Positions 25,501 to 27,868 of a DNA stretch of 29,786 nt are shown in pieces. The number at the start of each line of letters is the position of its first letter. Positions within the stretch are counted from its first letter, which is position 1. This stretch comes from JAADHY01 sp964428935. GTDB taxonomy: Bacteria; Planctomycetota; Planctomycetia; Planctomycetales; Planctomycetaceae. The notes under the pieces are model-generated. The model ran no database searches and was not told the DNA's origin. It saw nothing but the letters and a program-made list of their open reading frames with translations. The DNA is taken from NCBI GenBank assembly GCA_964428935.1, contig CAYSAG010000024.1, positions 1 through 29,786 of the forward strand. The letters are read 5' to 3'. A program made the translations under genes and the position numbers.

Positions 25501-26559
25501 GACGGCGGTGACGCCGACATCACCTTGAACGACGCCTTGCTGGCCGTCGGCGCGACGTTGGAGGACCTGTCGGGCATCGAGCAGGTGTTGCTGACGGCCG
25601 GCCCGAGCAACAATCTGATCGACGCCAGCGGGTTCAGCGGCTCGATCACGGTCCAGGCCGGCGACGGCGACGACACGATTTACGCCGCCTTCGGTGACGA
25701 CTCGTTGGACGCCGGTGCCGGCAACGACACGGTCATCGGCGGCGCCGGCAACGACACCATTGTCACCGGGGCCGGAAACGACTTTGCGAACGGCAACGGT
25801 GGGCACGACAGCTTGTCCGGCGGCGACGGCGTCGACATCCTCAACGGCAACGCCGGCAACGACACGATCGTCAGCGAAGCCGGAAACGATCGCTACAACG
25901 GCGGTGCCGGAAACGACCTGATCCGGCAAACGGTCGACGCCGACCAGTTCCTGACCGACGTCAGCCTGACCGGCAACGGGGTCAACACGATCTCCGGGTT
26001 CGAGCGGGCCGAGCTGACAGGCGGCGACGAGGCGAACGTGATCGACGCCTCGGCCTTCAGCGGCTCCGTCACGCTCAACGGCGGCGGCCGCAAGGACACG
26101 CTGGTCGGAACGGCCAACGACGACCTGATCAACGGTGGCGACGGCGACGACTCGATCGTCGGCAACGGCGGCAACGACACGCTGCGTGGCGGAGACGGCC
26201 GAGACACCCTCATCGGCGGCGACGGTGACGACGTCATCATTGGCCACGCCGGCGCGGACTACATCGACGCGGGCGACGGCAACAATGCGGTCAACGGCGG
26301 CACCGGCAACGACTTCATCGTCGGAGGCCTCGGCCAGGACACGCTGCTGGGCGACGTCGGCAACGACTCCCTGTTCGGCAGCGGCGGAAACGACGTCCTG
26401 CTGGGCGGCGACGGCGACGACTACCTCAAGGGCCAAGGCGGAAGCCGCGACACGCTCGTCGGCGGCGAAGGCAACGACACGATCATTGGCGACCCGTCCG
26501 AGATTTACGCGGCCTTCTCGCTGCCGCAGCAGTTGCTGGAGTTGCTCGAGGCCCTGTGA
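7504..26559 (+). CDS. Giant modular surface/secreted protein (LEPR-XLL N-terminus, beta-helix, Ig-like, CSLREA/Pmp, Calx-beta, RTX)
   Basis: 6351 residues in one uninterrupted frame, closing with TGA. Order of parts: basic N-terminus with VEFLEDRTLLS (34-44); beta-helix region (about 50-1378); GYTS and HGLTVGD modules (about 1412-1554); ten Ig-like repeats (about 1673-2899); three CSLREA/Pmp-like/choice-of-anchor-Q modules (2900-3289, 3290-4179, 4180-4630); three Calx-beta domains (about 4633-4968); linker (about 4969-5147); RTX calcium-binding repeats (about 5148-6328); C-terminus SLPQQLLELLEAL. There is no classical hydrophobic signal peptide. In planctomycetes the LEPR-XLL-type motif marks large exported proteins, and RTX arrays usually mark type I secretion and calcium-driven folding outside the cell. 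The likely role is adhesion or surface-coat/matrix building, inferred from the modules. No catalytic domain was recognised. No secretion genes lie next to it. A correct assembly across the repeats is assumed. Confidence 0.95.
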   Translation: MLLTSWIRRVQRKLQLARFRRARRRQRRLPLSVVEFLEDRTLLSSLVIDTFTPGVGVQITNNDLDINGDGVADFDTVVIDSVAFSGDGGLGVNITLNDLAFDSLTIDSLDISGTGGTGVNIDLTNVAIDSLVIENSSIVSTVGGGVSINLHDSQIGDLTVFSTTINGGFGAGLSLDLTSQTRNTILGKLDISQSTIDGVAITATGTTGTVNDADNTNPLQITSSGHNLANDDPNFEDPFVIISGVEGNLAANIGDSITVLDSNTFQLDHVDGTAAGTYTSGGAWTLPSIIRNASIRENTISGNSGEDGLAITLVDSQAPNLVIEDNVSIRGISIDLTRSPIDGLKIQNNANIQADQRDGIAFTLNNSSLTNAVIQNNTINGNGTSGGGGVKFDATDSNLDVLVSGNTIDNTIGDGIGVTTTVTSDFVSTNGGPLTVDLSPLANEVQRLDLTGQPTGGTFTLTYDGQTTAALPFNALPFQVEQALEALPNINPGDVKVTGGPLPVSPIFIEFTGALGQQDVSTLVAASALTGGTFPEATVTVVREGSADKEGTTGGIRSNTITNNDGAGVRIDLTNNTRLDLTLASNTINANDGGGFAVTAADSTPVQSVTFDLVVGGSDPSMGNQFDQNGTSASPAPAISITMLDTAQGAFNIQNNTITRTHGDAIFIDQRGTTVAFDATNVLTRSSIQNNVIGSDGASTLVGDVSATTNQILIADPSRFPSTPGFDIRIDGEQMRVTAISGNTFTVTRGTGGTVAAAHTAGAHVIQTTGGQTDGGRGIAVRTTERSTIQDLHIRNNVVANNAGNGIDFLRTDDAAVVSVNPLPGQRRAVTIADNVVDNNAIGIYVDGQNSSSDILDFQAIGNQITNNRNDGVRLYAEADAKMLFDLEKNVIQFNSGDGVQLSTNANFPAGSSISTDKRQITGTWIKNVISDNGANGIRIDGLHGLTDEVTQITIPLVIGQEGVDPSDGLSRGNVIERNAQNGILVTRSNGYGSNVDQVTITNNQINSNQQQGIEFDLAWEWMSVKGNALTGNQGKGIRVHSHGAFKGAIRNNNISLNQSDGIEIAAYDGFSYRTDIVITGNFVESNAARGIDVLNYWDGNSYIMIGDGTVEGKNTIVSNGWEGVYVVNTPAPTQVQQQDAPSTQQLEMTANPTNRNHPNLVLIVDTNDILSNGGQSNFVGTGFVLRVGTSYSDSRYYSAGPGYSEEGVGTAAGTPFANGRVNAKVTNNVFSGNFGDDVFIEAFRATQDPPTTGGNWDPNANPPFRVNSPYYGDPQARLNLVFQGNRGDGLNVTNFEEGNSVGAYYDNAEQNFKSRIANGQAAPNPDGPFGRNSADRRRNATRVAGRGPYTYYYSSTGSSVFPPAAISYNFSAPTSAPNYPPRVLSVANVYGGDPADADGDGVTEVVVTVTSGVQSIIVTNPGAGYTSRPNVTIDPPADPNGVQATAIAIMGDTDNNGQNDNVVSILITNPGSGYTNVPNITIDPPTGQNPTQATAVAQAGGHGLTVGDVVEITGVITNEPGMGLTDMNRANGVFRVSAVIDQFSFALANTTDWMNGQPIGAFDAVNSNAQIVVTRQAVLGGLPFLYPGVGPSTFRVAQGFDTVGTGPGDEFLSGNDFRDVEGIDWGAVSGWNTDTGQLFNEWDVWAPLVDTTDPFNEYTNSFPVPRVATFPSAFIDPVTPDPRNVEAGVVTINFTENVQGFDISDLYLTRDGVPVDLSGLTVTQITPKQYTVDLSSVTGTDGHYVLRLDSTPPVAEIVPVTPDPRTTAVRSVIVRFREDVTGVTIDDFTLQRDVGSGTGFVNVPLVDSLGNPLPVYQLSPSEYEIPLWMLPAGNNTDIEGTYALTLTAAGSGIVDTVGLPLTVDATETWVHRDSAPTVQLIPDDTFRDTEDVVVTVQFSEDVTNVDVGDFTLTRDVGGGPAVVNLAGATLTAVSSSLYTLDLTPVITALPVPDGTYRLTLNAASSGIVDVDPTPTPLQFDAVTEFVIDTTGPGFTAPRPHLVSGVDIVDVTPDPRTNNAGVVTVTFAEPVFGVDVADFSLTLDRGDGQGPQPVSLAGATLTQVTPQQYELDLSAVTTEDGTYTLTLNPQGSGIAAIRTTLAADIDATTTTIPVADVSGFPANPAAQPFNILIDDELMQVTAVNAGTNTLTVVRGVNGTAAAAHSAGTNVGAPLVVGASDTWVKDATAPTADIVDVTPDPRIVNAGTVLVRFSEPVTGLGAATGKAIDDFSLTLDIFDGNGPQDVSALLASVDVQPVNGQNIGGDIYATEWLLDLSGVTTTTGQYVLTLNSTGNVHDQAGNLFVAAPVSDTFRIVPQPPLAQVTDSFTGETLRLDAVEEFTIDSVPPQALPITVTSPRGTAVGVLTINFSEDVTGVDLSDFVLRRDGVNVPLTGLPFTQVSPSQYTIDLNIVTGKPGNYQFFLNGATSLIRDLAGNAIQAALIPLAAWTTDIVDPSADIVDVAPDPRNTDAGVVTINFTKPVTGVDISDFQLTRDGAVVFDKDHPWPGLAVVQVAPDQYSIDLSAAGLTDLPGTYELRLVAFGSGIQDAAGNPLQVDAVDTWVNDNTPPTADIVDIYPDPRTDSVGLVNILFDEPVTGVDITDFTLTRDGAPIDLVAAGVAVAQETPFRYTIDLSTVTTSDGNYVLTLNAAGSGIADLAGNALAADAQDVWFQGVDVVNPVADIVDVTPDPMQGGNAGLVQINFSEDVSGVDVSDFTLTRDGNPIDLVAAGVTVTNLPGSASQYQIDLTAVTGVDGHYVLTLNAAGSGIVDASGNPLVADAVDEWDRVAPSPRVSSFSPITPNPRLRPVGLVTVTFNEGVQGVDVSDFRLMRDNTAISLTAVPFTQLSDDTYQLDLTSVSQLPGDYTLTLVAEGSGITSLATGDPLLSDASTSWTMLPGIQVNSTDDSVDVNPGDGIAADALGRTTLRAAIMEANALPGDDIIYLPAGVYQFSLAGAGEDSGATGDLDVRDTAGRVTIVGEGAATTVIDAAGLDRVFHVLGGASLELQGVTIRGGVVTGSNDGGGINNLGTTTLTDVVVTANTSADDGGGINNAGQLTLTRTTVSANVASRTGGGIRNTGLLTIVDSTIGGFDDGMGTDTRNVAGQSGGGLINTAGGTAFLYNSTFSGNVATFGTGGAVQVDSGSVEARNTTIAFNSAFGDGGGVMRNGGTVTLGNTIVADNTSSTGVSDFSGPFTSLGNNLFGDATGASGFVGSDLLNVNPQLEPLADNGGPTLTHALAATSPAVDAGNNALIPNATDHDQRGSTRILDGPDANTTATVDIGAFEFGGFFVNVTGDLPDATPLGDGVVDVDLATPGNQISLRAAIQEANALAGDNTIVLPSGNYVLTRDSAQAGRPSADIIDVTPDPRTTEVGVVTIQFSEEVTGFDLADLSLTRDTGSGPTPVSLTGLTLTQVGPTEYTIDLSTVTTADGHYVLTLNAAGSGITDLDGNPLLGDAVEAWTKGTDTFAPTADIVDVIPDPRVTEVGLVTIVFDEDVTGVDAADFTLTLDRGVGGPQVIDISTAALTQVTPSQYTLDLSPFTLQDGTYTLTLNAAGSGIQDAAGNALAADASDSWVKGEDLADIGDLDVYDTTGVLNLIGAGAGASVIDAGGAGGLMDRVFDVRPGAVFNLSGVTVQGGHIVGPEDGGGIRNQGTLTITDSELVNNTTPARGGGLFSNSVVTVTGTTFAGNTADFGGAVFNDQNGVVDVSISQFDGNTAATDGGAIYNDRNSTISILNSHVVNNTAGRDGAGLYLNDVSSATVNNTLLGQNAATRYGGGIFVEQATTVSVVNSSLTANTAVDGAGLYNEDSTLTVTGSAFSANRASGDGAGAFVTANGTATFTDVTFSGNLADGRGGAVLSTGVTTLADSQVVTNQAGTHGGGVAAARQLTLTNTVVSGNQAVQDGGGVYVFDGGSVTISESSVTENSAGRDGGGLFTTDTVAGTIDRSTIADNTAGNDGGGLVHRGVGNLSVTASTISGNTAGQNGGGLVSGGPITALNTTISGNSAAGFGGGVFNEGSGTFTATFVTLTANSADTGGGIRNGSSFTNVSLKNTIVAGNQAVTADPDLSALDQNRLQSLGHNLIGDNTGATTAFPAGTPNANADLVGTAAAPIDPLLDALADNGGPTYTHALLFGSPARDAADNVGAPSSDQRGFGRIFDGDGDGLAVADIGAFESGFIVNSFTDAPDTNPGDNVSADASGRSTLRAAIMEANAHPGDDSIILGPGTYTLSVFGRAEDAGATGDLDITDQTGGLTIIGAGAGLTVIDAATIDRVFHVLPGASLTLRGVTLVGGNEVRGGAVLNEGSLTLQDVTLSQNLADFGGGLFNATGATAEVVQSTIGGPWNATSAQRLGNRARLQGGGVFNEGTLTLDHTTVVGNWASAQGGGVYNRGTALIVDSSIGAPSVGMDQYGNVSESRGGGVFNAGTGASDLTILRTTVANNWAAADGGGVYNEDQLTIRNSTFSGNFAVGNGGGLLNSDTSTAQGTATISLSTFVLNTVANLGGGIANEGFQPVDINNTIVALNSAAAGANDVRGGFASSGFNLIGDGDGAAGFVDGVNGDMVGTTASPLTPMVGGLADNGGPTLTHALLPGSPAIDNGNNTGGLDDTDQRGADRPTDQTSDIGAYEVNTYSLSIHDLTQAEGDHGETLFLFSVVLDRASVQPISVDFVVEPDTARAGEDFLAQGGTITFAPGELTKTLVVQVNGDTTPEPTETFRVRLTNPVNAVIADGEAIGTILNDDAEVSINDVSQLEGDSGSKTFVFTVSLSAPSVETIMVTYQTADGTATVADGDYQPANGVLVFAPGEVSKSVVVTVYGDTVPEPNETFFVNLTAAIDSAGNPVPFAKAQGIGTIQNDETVVSIGDVTLVEGNAGFTAFDFAVTLNQPNGQTITVDWSTAPGTASAGTDYIAASGQVVFNPGETVKVVTVQVIGDVRFEPDEVFYVNLSNPTNASILDAQGAGTILNDDPAPDRWLIFVNGAGQIEVDLNGAPFLTTGDFVSPLIVSGDQGGVKDDLFTVDFSGGNPIPQLGLFINGLNQVGGDTLQFQNAPAPFTSVTYTATGPNTGTVTFDDGAMVRTVTYSGLEPITDLTDAVNRTFTFASGFAGDFNVQVLAEAAGRSLIQDGTFSGAFESVTFNNPTGSLTIEGGAGNDTFTIEALDATFSAAFTVNGNDGNDWIDATGFNHSGIVLNGGAGADTLTGSRWDDALDGGVGNDSLLGGDGNDELQGGDGNDTLDGQAGDDVVRGHIGDDSLLGGAGSDSLLGGDGNDVLEGGADTDTLDGELGNDTLIVTGGNDSMIGGAGIDEVRQVYDGNQVLSDTQLVGEGTSTLNTIEQAQLIDGDRSNLLDASGFTLGPVTILGARGDDTIIGGAQNDWLDGQDGDNSILGGPGDDTLIAAGGDDWLDGQEGNDQVFPAHGNDTVLGGPGDDYLKGHSGRDSLLGGPGNDTLIGSDGNDTLSGQLGDDSLDGEAGIDTVFESADVNFTLTATQLIGLGTDDLANIEQASLVGGASANLINASGFGGSTTLDGGAGADTLVGGLGQDCLFGDAGNDMLFGNAGDDTLDGGDGNDYVKGQGGHDFLMGGTGDDYLRGTQGNDTLVSEEGNDTLDGGTGFDQVRQTVDANQVLTDTQLTGLGVNTLVSIESAYLTGGVHANLLDASAFTRGPVTLVGVEGNNRLLGGAGNDRLVGGLHRDVLDGGAGNDTLFGSAGTDTLRGGDGNDFLFGQGGSGDRLIGDGGADTLFWRPGFGKDLVVTPDVTDTAYVLGDSRANAFVVQRAGSLLRITDGVGRLDVPGAASMQVVITGAAGNDQITFDSLAGLPGTFTFWVYGWTGNDLVSAAGADLEASRLVADGGDDNDTVVGAAGAAGQTLLGGAGDDSLQGGAGSALLEGQDGNDTLVAGAGTNTLRGGDGADSLAGSAGNDLLEGQGGDDFLFGREGADTLIGGDGADVLNGEAGDDSLLGEAGNDTLRGGDDDDTLVGGAGADSFEGGNGTDLIVDGGDADITLNDALLAVGATLEDLSGIEQVLLTAGPSNNLIDASGFSGSITVQAGDGDDTIYAAFGDDSLDAGAGNDTVIGGAGNDTIVTGAGNDFANGNGGHDSLSGGDGVDILNGNAGNDTIVSEAGNDRYNGGAGNDLIRQTVDADQFLTDVSLTGNGVNTISGFERAELTGGDEANVIDASAFSGSVTLNGGGRKDTLVGTANDDLINGGDGDDSIVGNGGNDTLRGGDGRDTLIGGDGDDVIIGHAGADYIDAGDGNNAVNGGTGNDFIVGGLGQDTLLGDVGNDSLFGSGGNDVLLGGDGDDYLKGQGGSRDTLVGGEGNDTIIGDPSEIYAAFSLPQQLLELLEAL
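7603..7635 (+). other. LEPR-XLL-type N-terminal motif of the giant protein
   Basis: Residues 34-44 read VEFLEDRTLLS after a strongly basic run with twelve Arg/Lys between residues 8 and 28. This is the planctomycete LEPR-XLL type of N-terminus, with E-D in place of E-P. It is presumed to be an export or surface-targeting signal; the mechanism is not established. Confidence 0.8.
7651..11637 (+). repeat. Beta-helix region of the giant protein with inserted modules
   Basis: About 1,300 residues of degenerate 'I-x-x-N-x-I-x-x-N-x-x-x-G-I' rungs (for example IQNNTINGNGTSGGG, VITNNQINSN) typical of right-handed parallel beta-helices. Three other modules interrupt it: an ITSSGHNLANDD...FQLDHVDGTAAG segment (about 8155-8358), an LDLTGQPTGGTFTLTYDGQT...ALEALPNI module (about 8830-9150), and the RIDGE-type module (9601-9810). 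The last part (about 10560-11640) loses clear periodicity. Beta-helices commonly bind or cleave polysaccharides; no catalytic residues are apparent. Confidence 0.75.
9601..9810 (+). repeat. RIDGE-type module, copy 1
   Basis: About 70 residues, from TLVGDVSATTNQILIADPSR through FDIRIDGEQMRVTAISG to TVTRGTGGTVAAAHTAGAHV. It is clearly homologous to the segment at 13801-14020 (FNILIDDELMQVTAVNAG, TLTVVRGVNGTAAAAHSAG). Here it lies within the beta-helix region. Confidence 0.75.
11737..12165 (+). repeat. Two GxGYTSxPxVTI modules and one HGLTVGD module
   Basis: SIIVTNPGAGYTSRPNVTID (about 11752-11811) is repeated as SILITNPGSGYTNVPNITID (about 11896-11955), each followed by an Ala/Gln-Ala-Thr-Ala tail. 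Then GGHGLTVGDVVEITGV...FRVSAVIDQFSFALANTT (about 12004-12165) resembles the ITSSGHNLANDD segment near 8155. These are linker-like beta modules joining the beta-helix to the Ig-like array. Confidence 0.65.
12520..16200 (+). repeat. Ten tandem Ig-like repeats (SbsA/Big_5-like)
   Basis: Each unit is roughly 105-120 residues, opening ADIVDVTPDPR, then G-x-VTI-x-FSE-x-V-x-GVD-x-x-DF-x-LTRDG, then QYTIDLS-x-VT, then Y-x-LTLNAAGSGI and ending near DTWV. Units begin at about 12520, 12770, 13130, 13510, 14065, 14540, 14870, 15210, 15545 and 15875. Units 7-9 are the closest to each other; units 1-3, 5 and 6 are more diverged. Unit 4 carries an insertion. Such arrays act as stalks or spacers on bacterial surface proteins. 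Two further copies lie at 17569-18237. Confidence 0.85.
13801..14020 (+). repeat. RIDGE-type module, copy 2, inside Ig-like unit 4
   Basis: TLAADIDATTTTIPVADVSG through LIDDELMQVTAV to NGTAAAAHSAGTNV. It splits Ig-like unit 4 between NPQGSGI and SDTWVKD, a place where the other units have only about a dozen residues. Confidence 0.75.
16201..17370 (+). repeat. CSLREA / Pmp-like / choice-of-anchor-Q module A
   Basis: It opens QVNSTDDSVDVNPGDG and TLRAAIMEANALPGDD (CSLREA type), continues with GDLDVRDTAGRVTIVGEGA and six DGGGI-N-like Pmp repeats, and closes LADNGGPTLTHALAATSPAV and DQRGSTR, VDIGAFE (choice-of-anchor-Q type). The module forms a beta-helix in known relatives; 390 residues. Confidence 0.85.
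17371..20040 (+). repeat. CSLREA / Pmp-like / choice-of-anchor-Q module B, carrying an insertion
   Basis: It opens FVNVTGDLPDATPLGDG and SLRAAIQEANALAGDN, is split at 17569-18237 by two Ig-like repeats, resumes EDLADIGDLDVYDTTG, and continues with sixteen GG-G/A-hydrophobic Pmp-like repeats (for example RGGGLFS, DGGAIYN, DGGGVYV). It closes LADNGGPTYTHALLFGSPA and DIGAFE. It is the longest of the three modules even without the insertion. Confidence 0.85.
17569..18237 (+). repeat. Two Ig-like repeats inserted into module B
   Basis: 223 residues containing two complete Ig-like units (ADIIDVTPDPRTTEVG and ADIVDVIPDPRVTEVG), each ending in AEAWTKG/SDSWVKG-like sequence. Flanks AQAG and EDLADIGDLDV rejoin to match AGAG-EDSGATGDLDV of module A. 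Confidence 0.8.
20041..21399 (+). repeat. CSLREA / Pmp-like / choice-of-anchor-Q module C
   Basis: It opens IVNSFTDAPDTNPGDN and TLRAAIMEANAHPGDD, has EDAGATGDLDITDQTG intact, eight Pmp-like GGG repeats, and closes LADNGGPTLTHALLPGSPAI, DQRGADR and DIGAYE. It is followed directly by the first Calx-beta domain. Confidence 0.85.
21400..22407 (+). repeat. Three Calx-beta domains
   Basis: Units at about 21400-21735, 21736-22077 and 22078-22407, each with an opening E-G-(D/N)-x-G, a central TA-x-AG-x-D/Y and (F-x-PGE) strand, then GD-x-x-x-EP-(T/N/D)-E-x-F-x-V-x-L and a closing GTI-x-NDD/E. Calx-beta domains bind calcium, matching the calcium-dependent RTX region that follows. Confidence 0.88.
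22408..22944 (+). other. Linker module before the RTX region
   Basis: About 179 residues (WLIFVNGAGQIEVDLNG, GLFINGLNQVGGDTLQFQN, TGTVTFDDGAMVRTVTYSGL) that are not RTX, Ig-like or Calx-beta. It looks like an all-beta module. I do not recognise a named domain. Confidence 0.5.
23413..23610 (+). repeat. Interspersed 65-residue repeat in RTX region, copy 1
   Basis: GIDEVRQVYDGNQVLSDTQL ... LNTIEQAQLIDG ... NLLDASGFTLGPVTILG. The same pattern recurs at 23920-24114, 24343-24540, 25483-25680 and 25909-26103, always between RTX blocks. Confidence 0.8.
23920..24114 (+). repeat. Interspersed 65-residue repeat, copy 2
   Basis: GIDTVFESADVNFTLTATQL ... LANIEQASLVGG ... NLINASGFGGSTTLDGG. Confidence 0.8.
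24343..24540 (+). repeat. Interspersed 65-residue repeat, copy 3
   Basis: GFDQVRQTVDANQVLTDTQL ... LVSIESAYLTGG ... NLLDASAFTRGPVTLVG; closest to copy 1. Confidence 0.8.
25483..25680 (+). repeat. Interspersed 65-residue repeat, copy 4
   Basis: GTDLIVDGGDADITLNDALL ... LSGIEQVLLTAG ... NLIDASGFSGSITVQAG; the most diverged copy in its first third. Confidence 0.75.
25909..26103 (+). repeat. Interspersed 65-residue repeat, copy 5
   Basis: GNDLIRQTVDADQFLTDVSL ... ISGFERAELTGG ... NVIDASAFSGSVTLNGG. Confidence 0.8.
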
Positions 26560-27098
26560 GTGGGACGGCCGCTCGAGCCGGCGAAGACTTGGCCGGCAGA
26601 CAAGAACGGAACGGGCCGAGTGGTACGGGACCGGAAGCCGTCGATTCGGCGACGTACGAGACGCGGCGCGCGAGTCGTGCAGCCCGACGCGGGGGACACG
26701 GCTCGGCGCTCCGACCGGCTGCCGTTCGGCTGTGTGACGGCGCCGAGCGGCCGACCGTCGCCCCTTGAGGTGTCGCGCAGTCGTTCAGTTCAGTGGAGCC
26801 GCGGACTCGCTCACTGCACGGCCGCGGTGAGTTCTTGCCGCCGGAGACGCTCCACTCGTTCATGCTCGCTCACCTCAGCCAACCTCGCGCTTCGCTTCGC
26901 ACGCTGAACTGCTCTCGACCAGAAACAGGGACGACGCCGAACACGGCCGTCTTCGCGTCGGGGCCCGCGACGGCCCACCGCGGTCGGGACACGCAAACCG
27001 CGGTCGGCCGGCGCGGTTGGAGTGGTTCCGCTGCAGACGTCGCGCGACGCAGCTCCGCGCTTGCGGCCGGCCGGAGCGTGGCGCTCAAATCGGATTTC

Positions 27099-27127
27099 TT
27101 GACAACGGATTTGGTGGTGAGTGTAAT
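27099..27127 (+). promoter_or_regulatory. Near-consensus sigma-70 promoter for the CHVCH protein gene
   Basis: TTGACA (six of six) at 27099-27104, a 17-base spacer, and TGTAAT (five of six) at 27122-27127. It is the best sigma-70 match found in the window and sits in a local AT-rich dip. The start codon lies 270 bases downstream, implying a long 5' leader. Confidence 0.65.
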
Positions 27128-27383
27128 GGCCGGTGCTCGGCCGAAGCAGGAGCAGCCGGGTCCGGACTTCGACGGCCACCCGCAGTCCGGGCCGGCGCCG
27201 GCACGGACGTCGAACCAGTCGGACGACGCTTTGGCTGTCCGCCCGACCGCGGTTTTCGAGGTGGATCCCGTCGTTCGTCGCCGGCTGAGCGAACTGGCGC
27301 GGTCAAAGCGCTTTCCGGGTGGCCCGTCGTCGACGACGACGCAGGCTGTCTTGTTGCAGCGAACTGTCGCAGGTGGAACGGAA

Positions 27384-27388
27384 AGGAG
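27384..27388 (+). promoter_or_regulatory. Ribosome binding site of the CHVCH protein gene
   Basis: AGGAG, nine bases before the ATG at 27398. It fixes the start at the signal peptide rather than at any upstream in-frame codon. Confidence 0.75.
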
Positions 27389-27397
27389 AAGCAGCTG

Positions 27398-27757
27398 ATG
27401 AAGAAGGCCTTGCGCGTGGGAGCCGTTGTGCTCGTGGTGGCCGCTGTGGTGAGCCAAGTGGGTTCGATCGAGGCGCGTCCGCAGTACAAGAAGGCGTTCG
27501 AGAAGAAGTACCCGGAGGTCGTCAAAGCACAAGAAGGCGGTCGAATCACGTGCCACGTGTGCCACGAGGGGAACAGCAAGAAGAACCGCAACATTTACGG
27601 CAAGACGTTGGCGAAACTTCTGGCGGCGAAGAACGTCAGAGACCCCAAGAAGATCGACAAAGCACTCACCAAGGCCGAAAAGGAAAAAAGTGCGATCGAG
27701 GGCAAGACCTTCGGCGACTTGCTGAAGGAGAAAAAACTGCCGGCCAGCAAGGAGTAA
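27398..27757 (+). CDS. Small secreted c-type haem-motif (CHVCH) protein
   Basis: 119 residues. The AGGAG fixes the ATG, and the protein opens with a clear Sec signal peptide (MKKALRVGAVVLVVAAVVSQ, likely cleaved near SIEA-R, about residue 26). The mature part is short and very Lys-rich (KKAFEKKYPEVVKAQ, GNSKKNRNIYGKTLAKLL) and holds a single C52-H-V-C55-H56, matching the CxxCH motif for covalent haem attachment. The mature part has no Met and no His outside the motif, so there is no standard sixth haem ligand. It may be a minimal periplasmic cytochrome with a Lys or solvent ligand, or a Cys/His metal-site protein. A strong promoter precedes it; the sulfatase gene converges on it 111 bases away. 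Its redox partner and role are unknown. Confidence 0.85.
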   Translation: MKKALRVGAVVLVVAAVVSQVGSIEARPQYKKAFEKKYPEVVKAQEGGRITCHVCHEGNSKKNRNIYGKTLAKLLAAKNVRDPKKIDKALTKAEKEKSAIEGKTFGDLLKEKKLPASKE

Positions 27758-27798
27758 GCGTTCCGCGTCGGACACGGATCGCGCCGGCCAGCGGGCGA

Positions 27799-27816
27799 CG
27801 TCTCGCTGACGAGACG
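27799..27816. terminator. Hairpin between convergent genes, probable bidirectional terminator
   Basis: CGTCTCG (27799-27805), loop CTGA, CGAGACG (27810-27816), a perfect 7-bp stem lying in the 111-base gap between two convergent stop codons. It has no T-tract on either strand, so it would be a GC-rich, non-canonical terminator. Confidence 0.5.
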
Positions 27817-27868
27817 GCCGCCGGACGCGGCCACCTTCGGCCGAGACAATGGGGAGCTCGTCCTTCCG

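Larger units (their letters stand above)
22945..26487 (+). repeat. RTX (haemolysin-type calcium-binding) repeat region
   Basis: Dozens of GG-x-GND-x-L nonapeptides (GGDGNDTLDG and similar), encoded by 18-27-base GC-rich repeating DNA. In RTX proteins these bind calcium and fold into a parallel beta-roll after secretion. The array is not continuous: five copies of a 65-residue second repeat and one longer unrelated insert (about 24771-25110) divide it into blocks. Confidence 0.93.
26560..27397. other. Region between the giant gene and the CHVCH protein gene
   Basis: No convincing gene. The first half shows nothing beyond GC-rich non-coding sequence. The second half holds the promoter at 27099-27127, a leader of about 265 bases, and the RBS at 27384-27388. 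A 90-codon open frame (27126-27398) overlaps the next start codon as TGATG but resembles no known protein. No obvious terminator follows the giant gene. Confidence 0.5.

Noticed and set aside
22945..26487. CRISPR-like appearance of short DNA repeats
   Set aside because: The repeats are in-frame multiples of three encoding GGxGND nonapeptides and are not separated by unique equal-length spacers.
27126..27398. 90-codon open frame ending in TGATG overlap with the CHVCH protein gene
   Set aside because: Its ATG lies within the -10 element of the best promoter, so it would need another promoter. There is no RBS, no domain, and the composition is like non-coding frames. Kept only as a remark under the leader finding.
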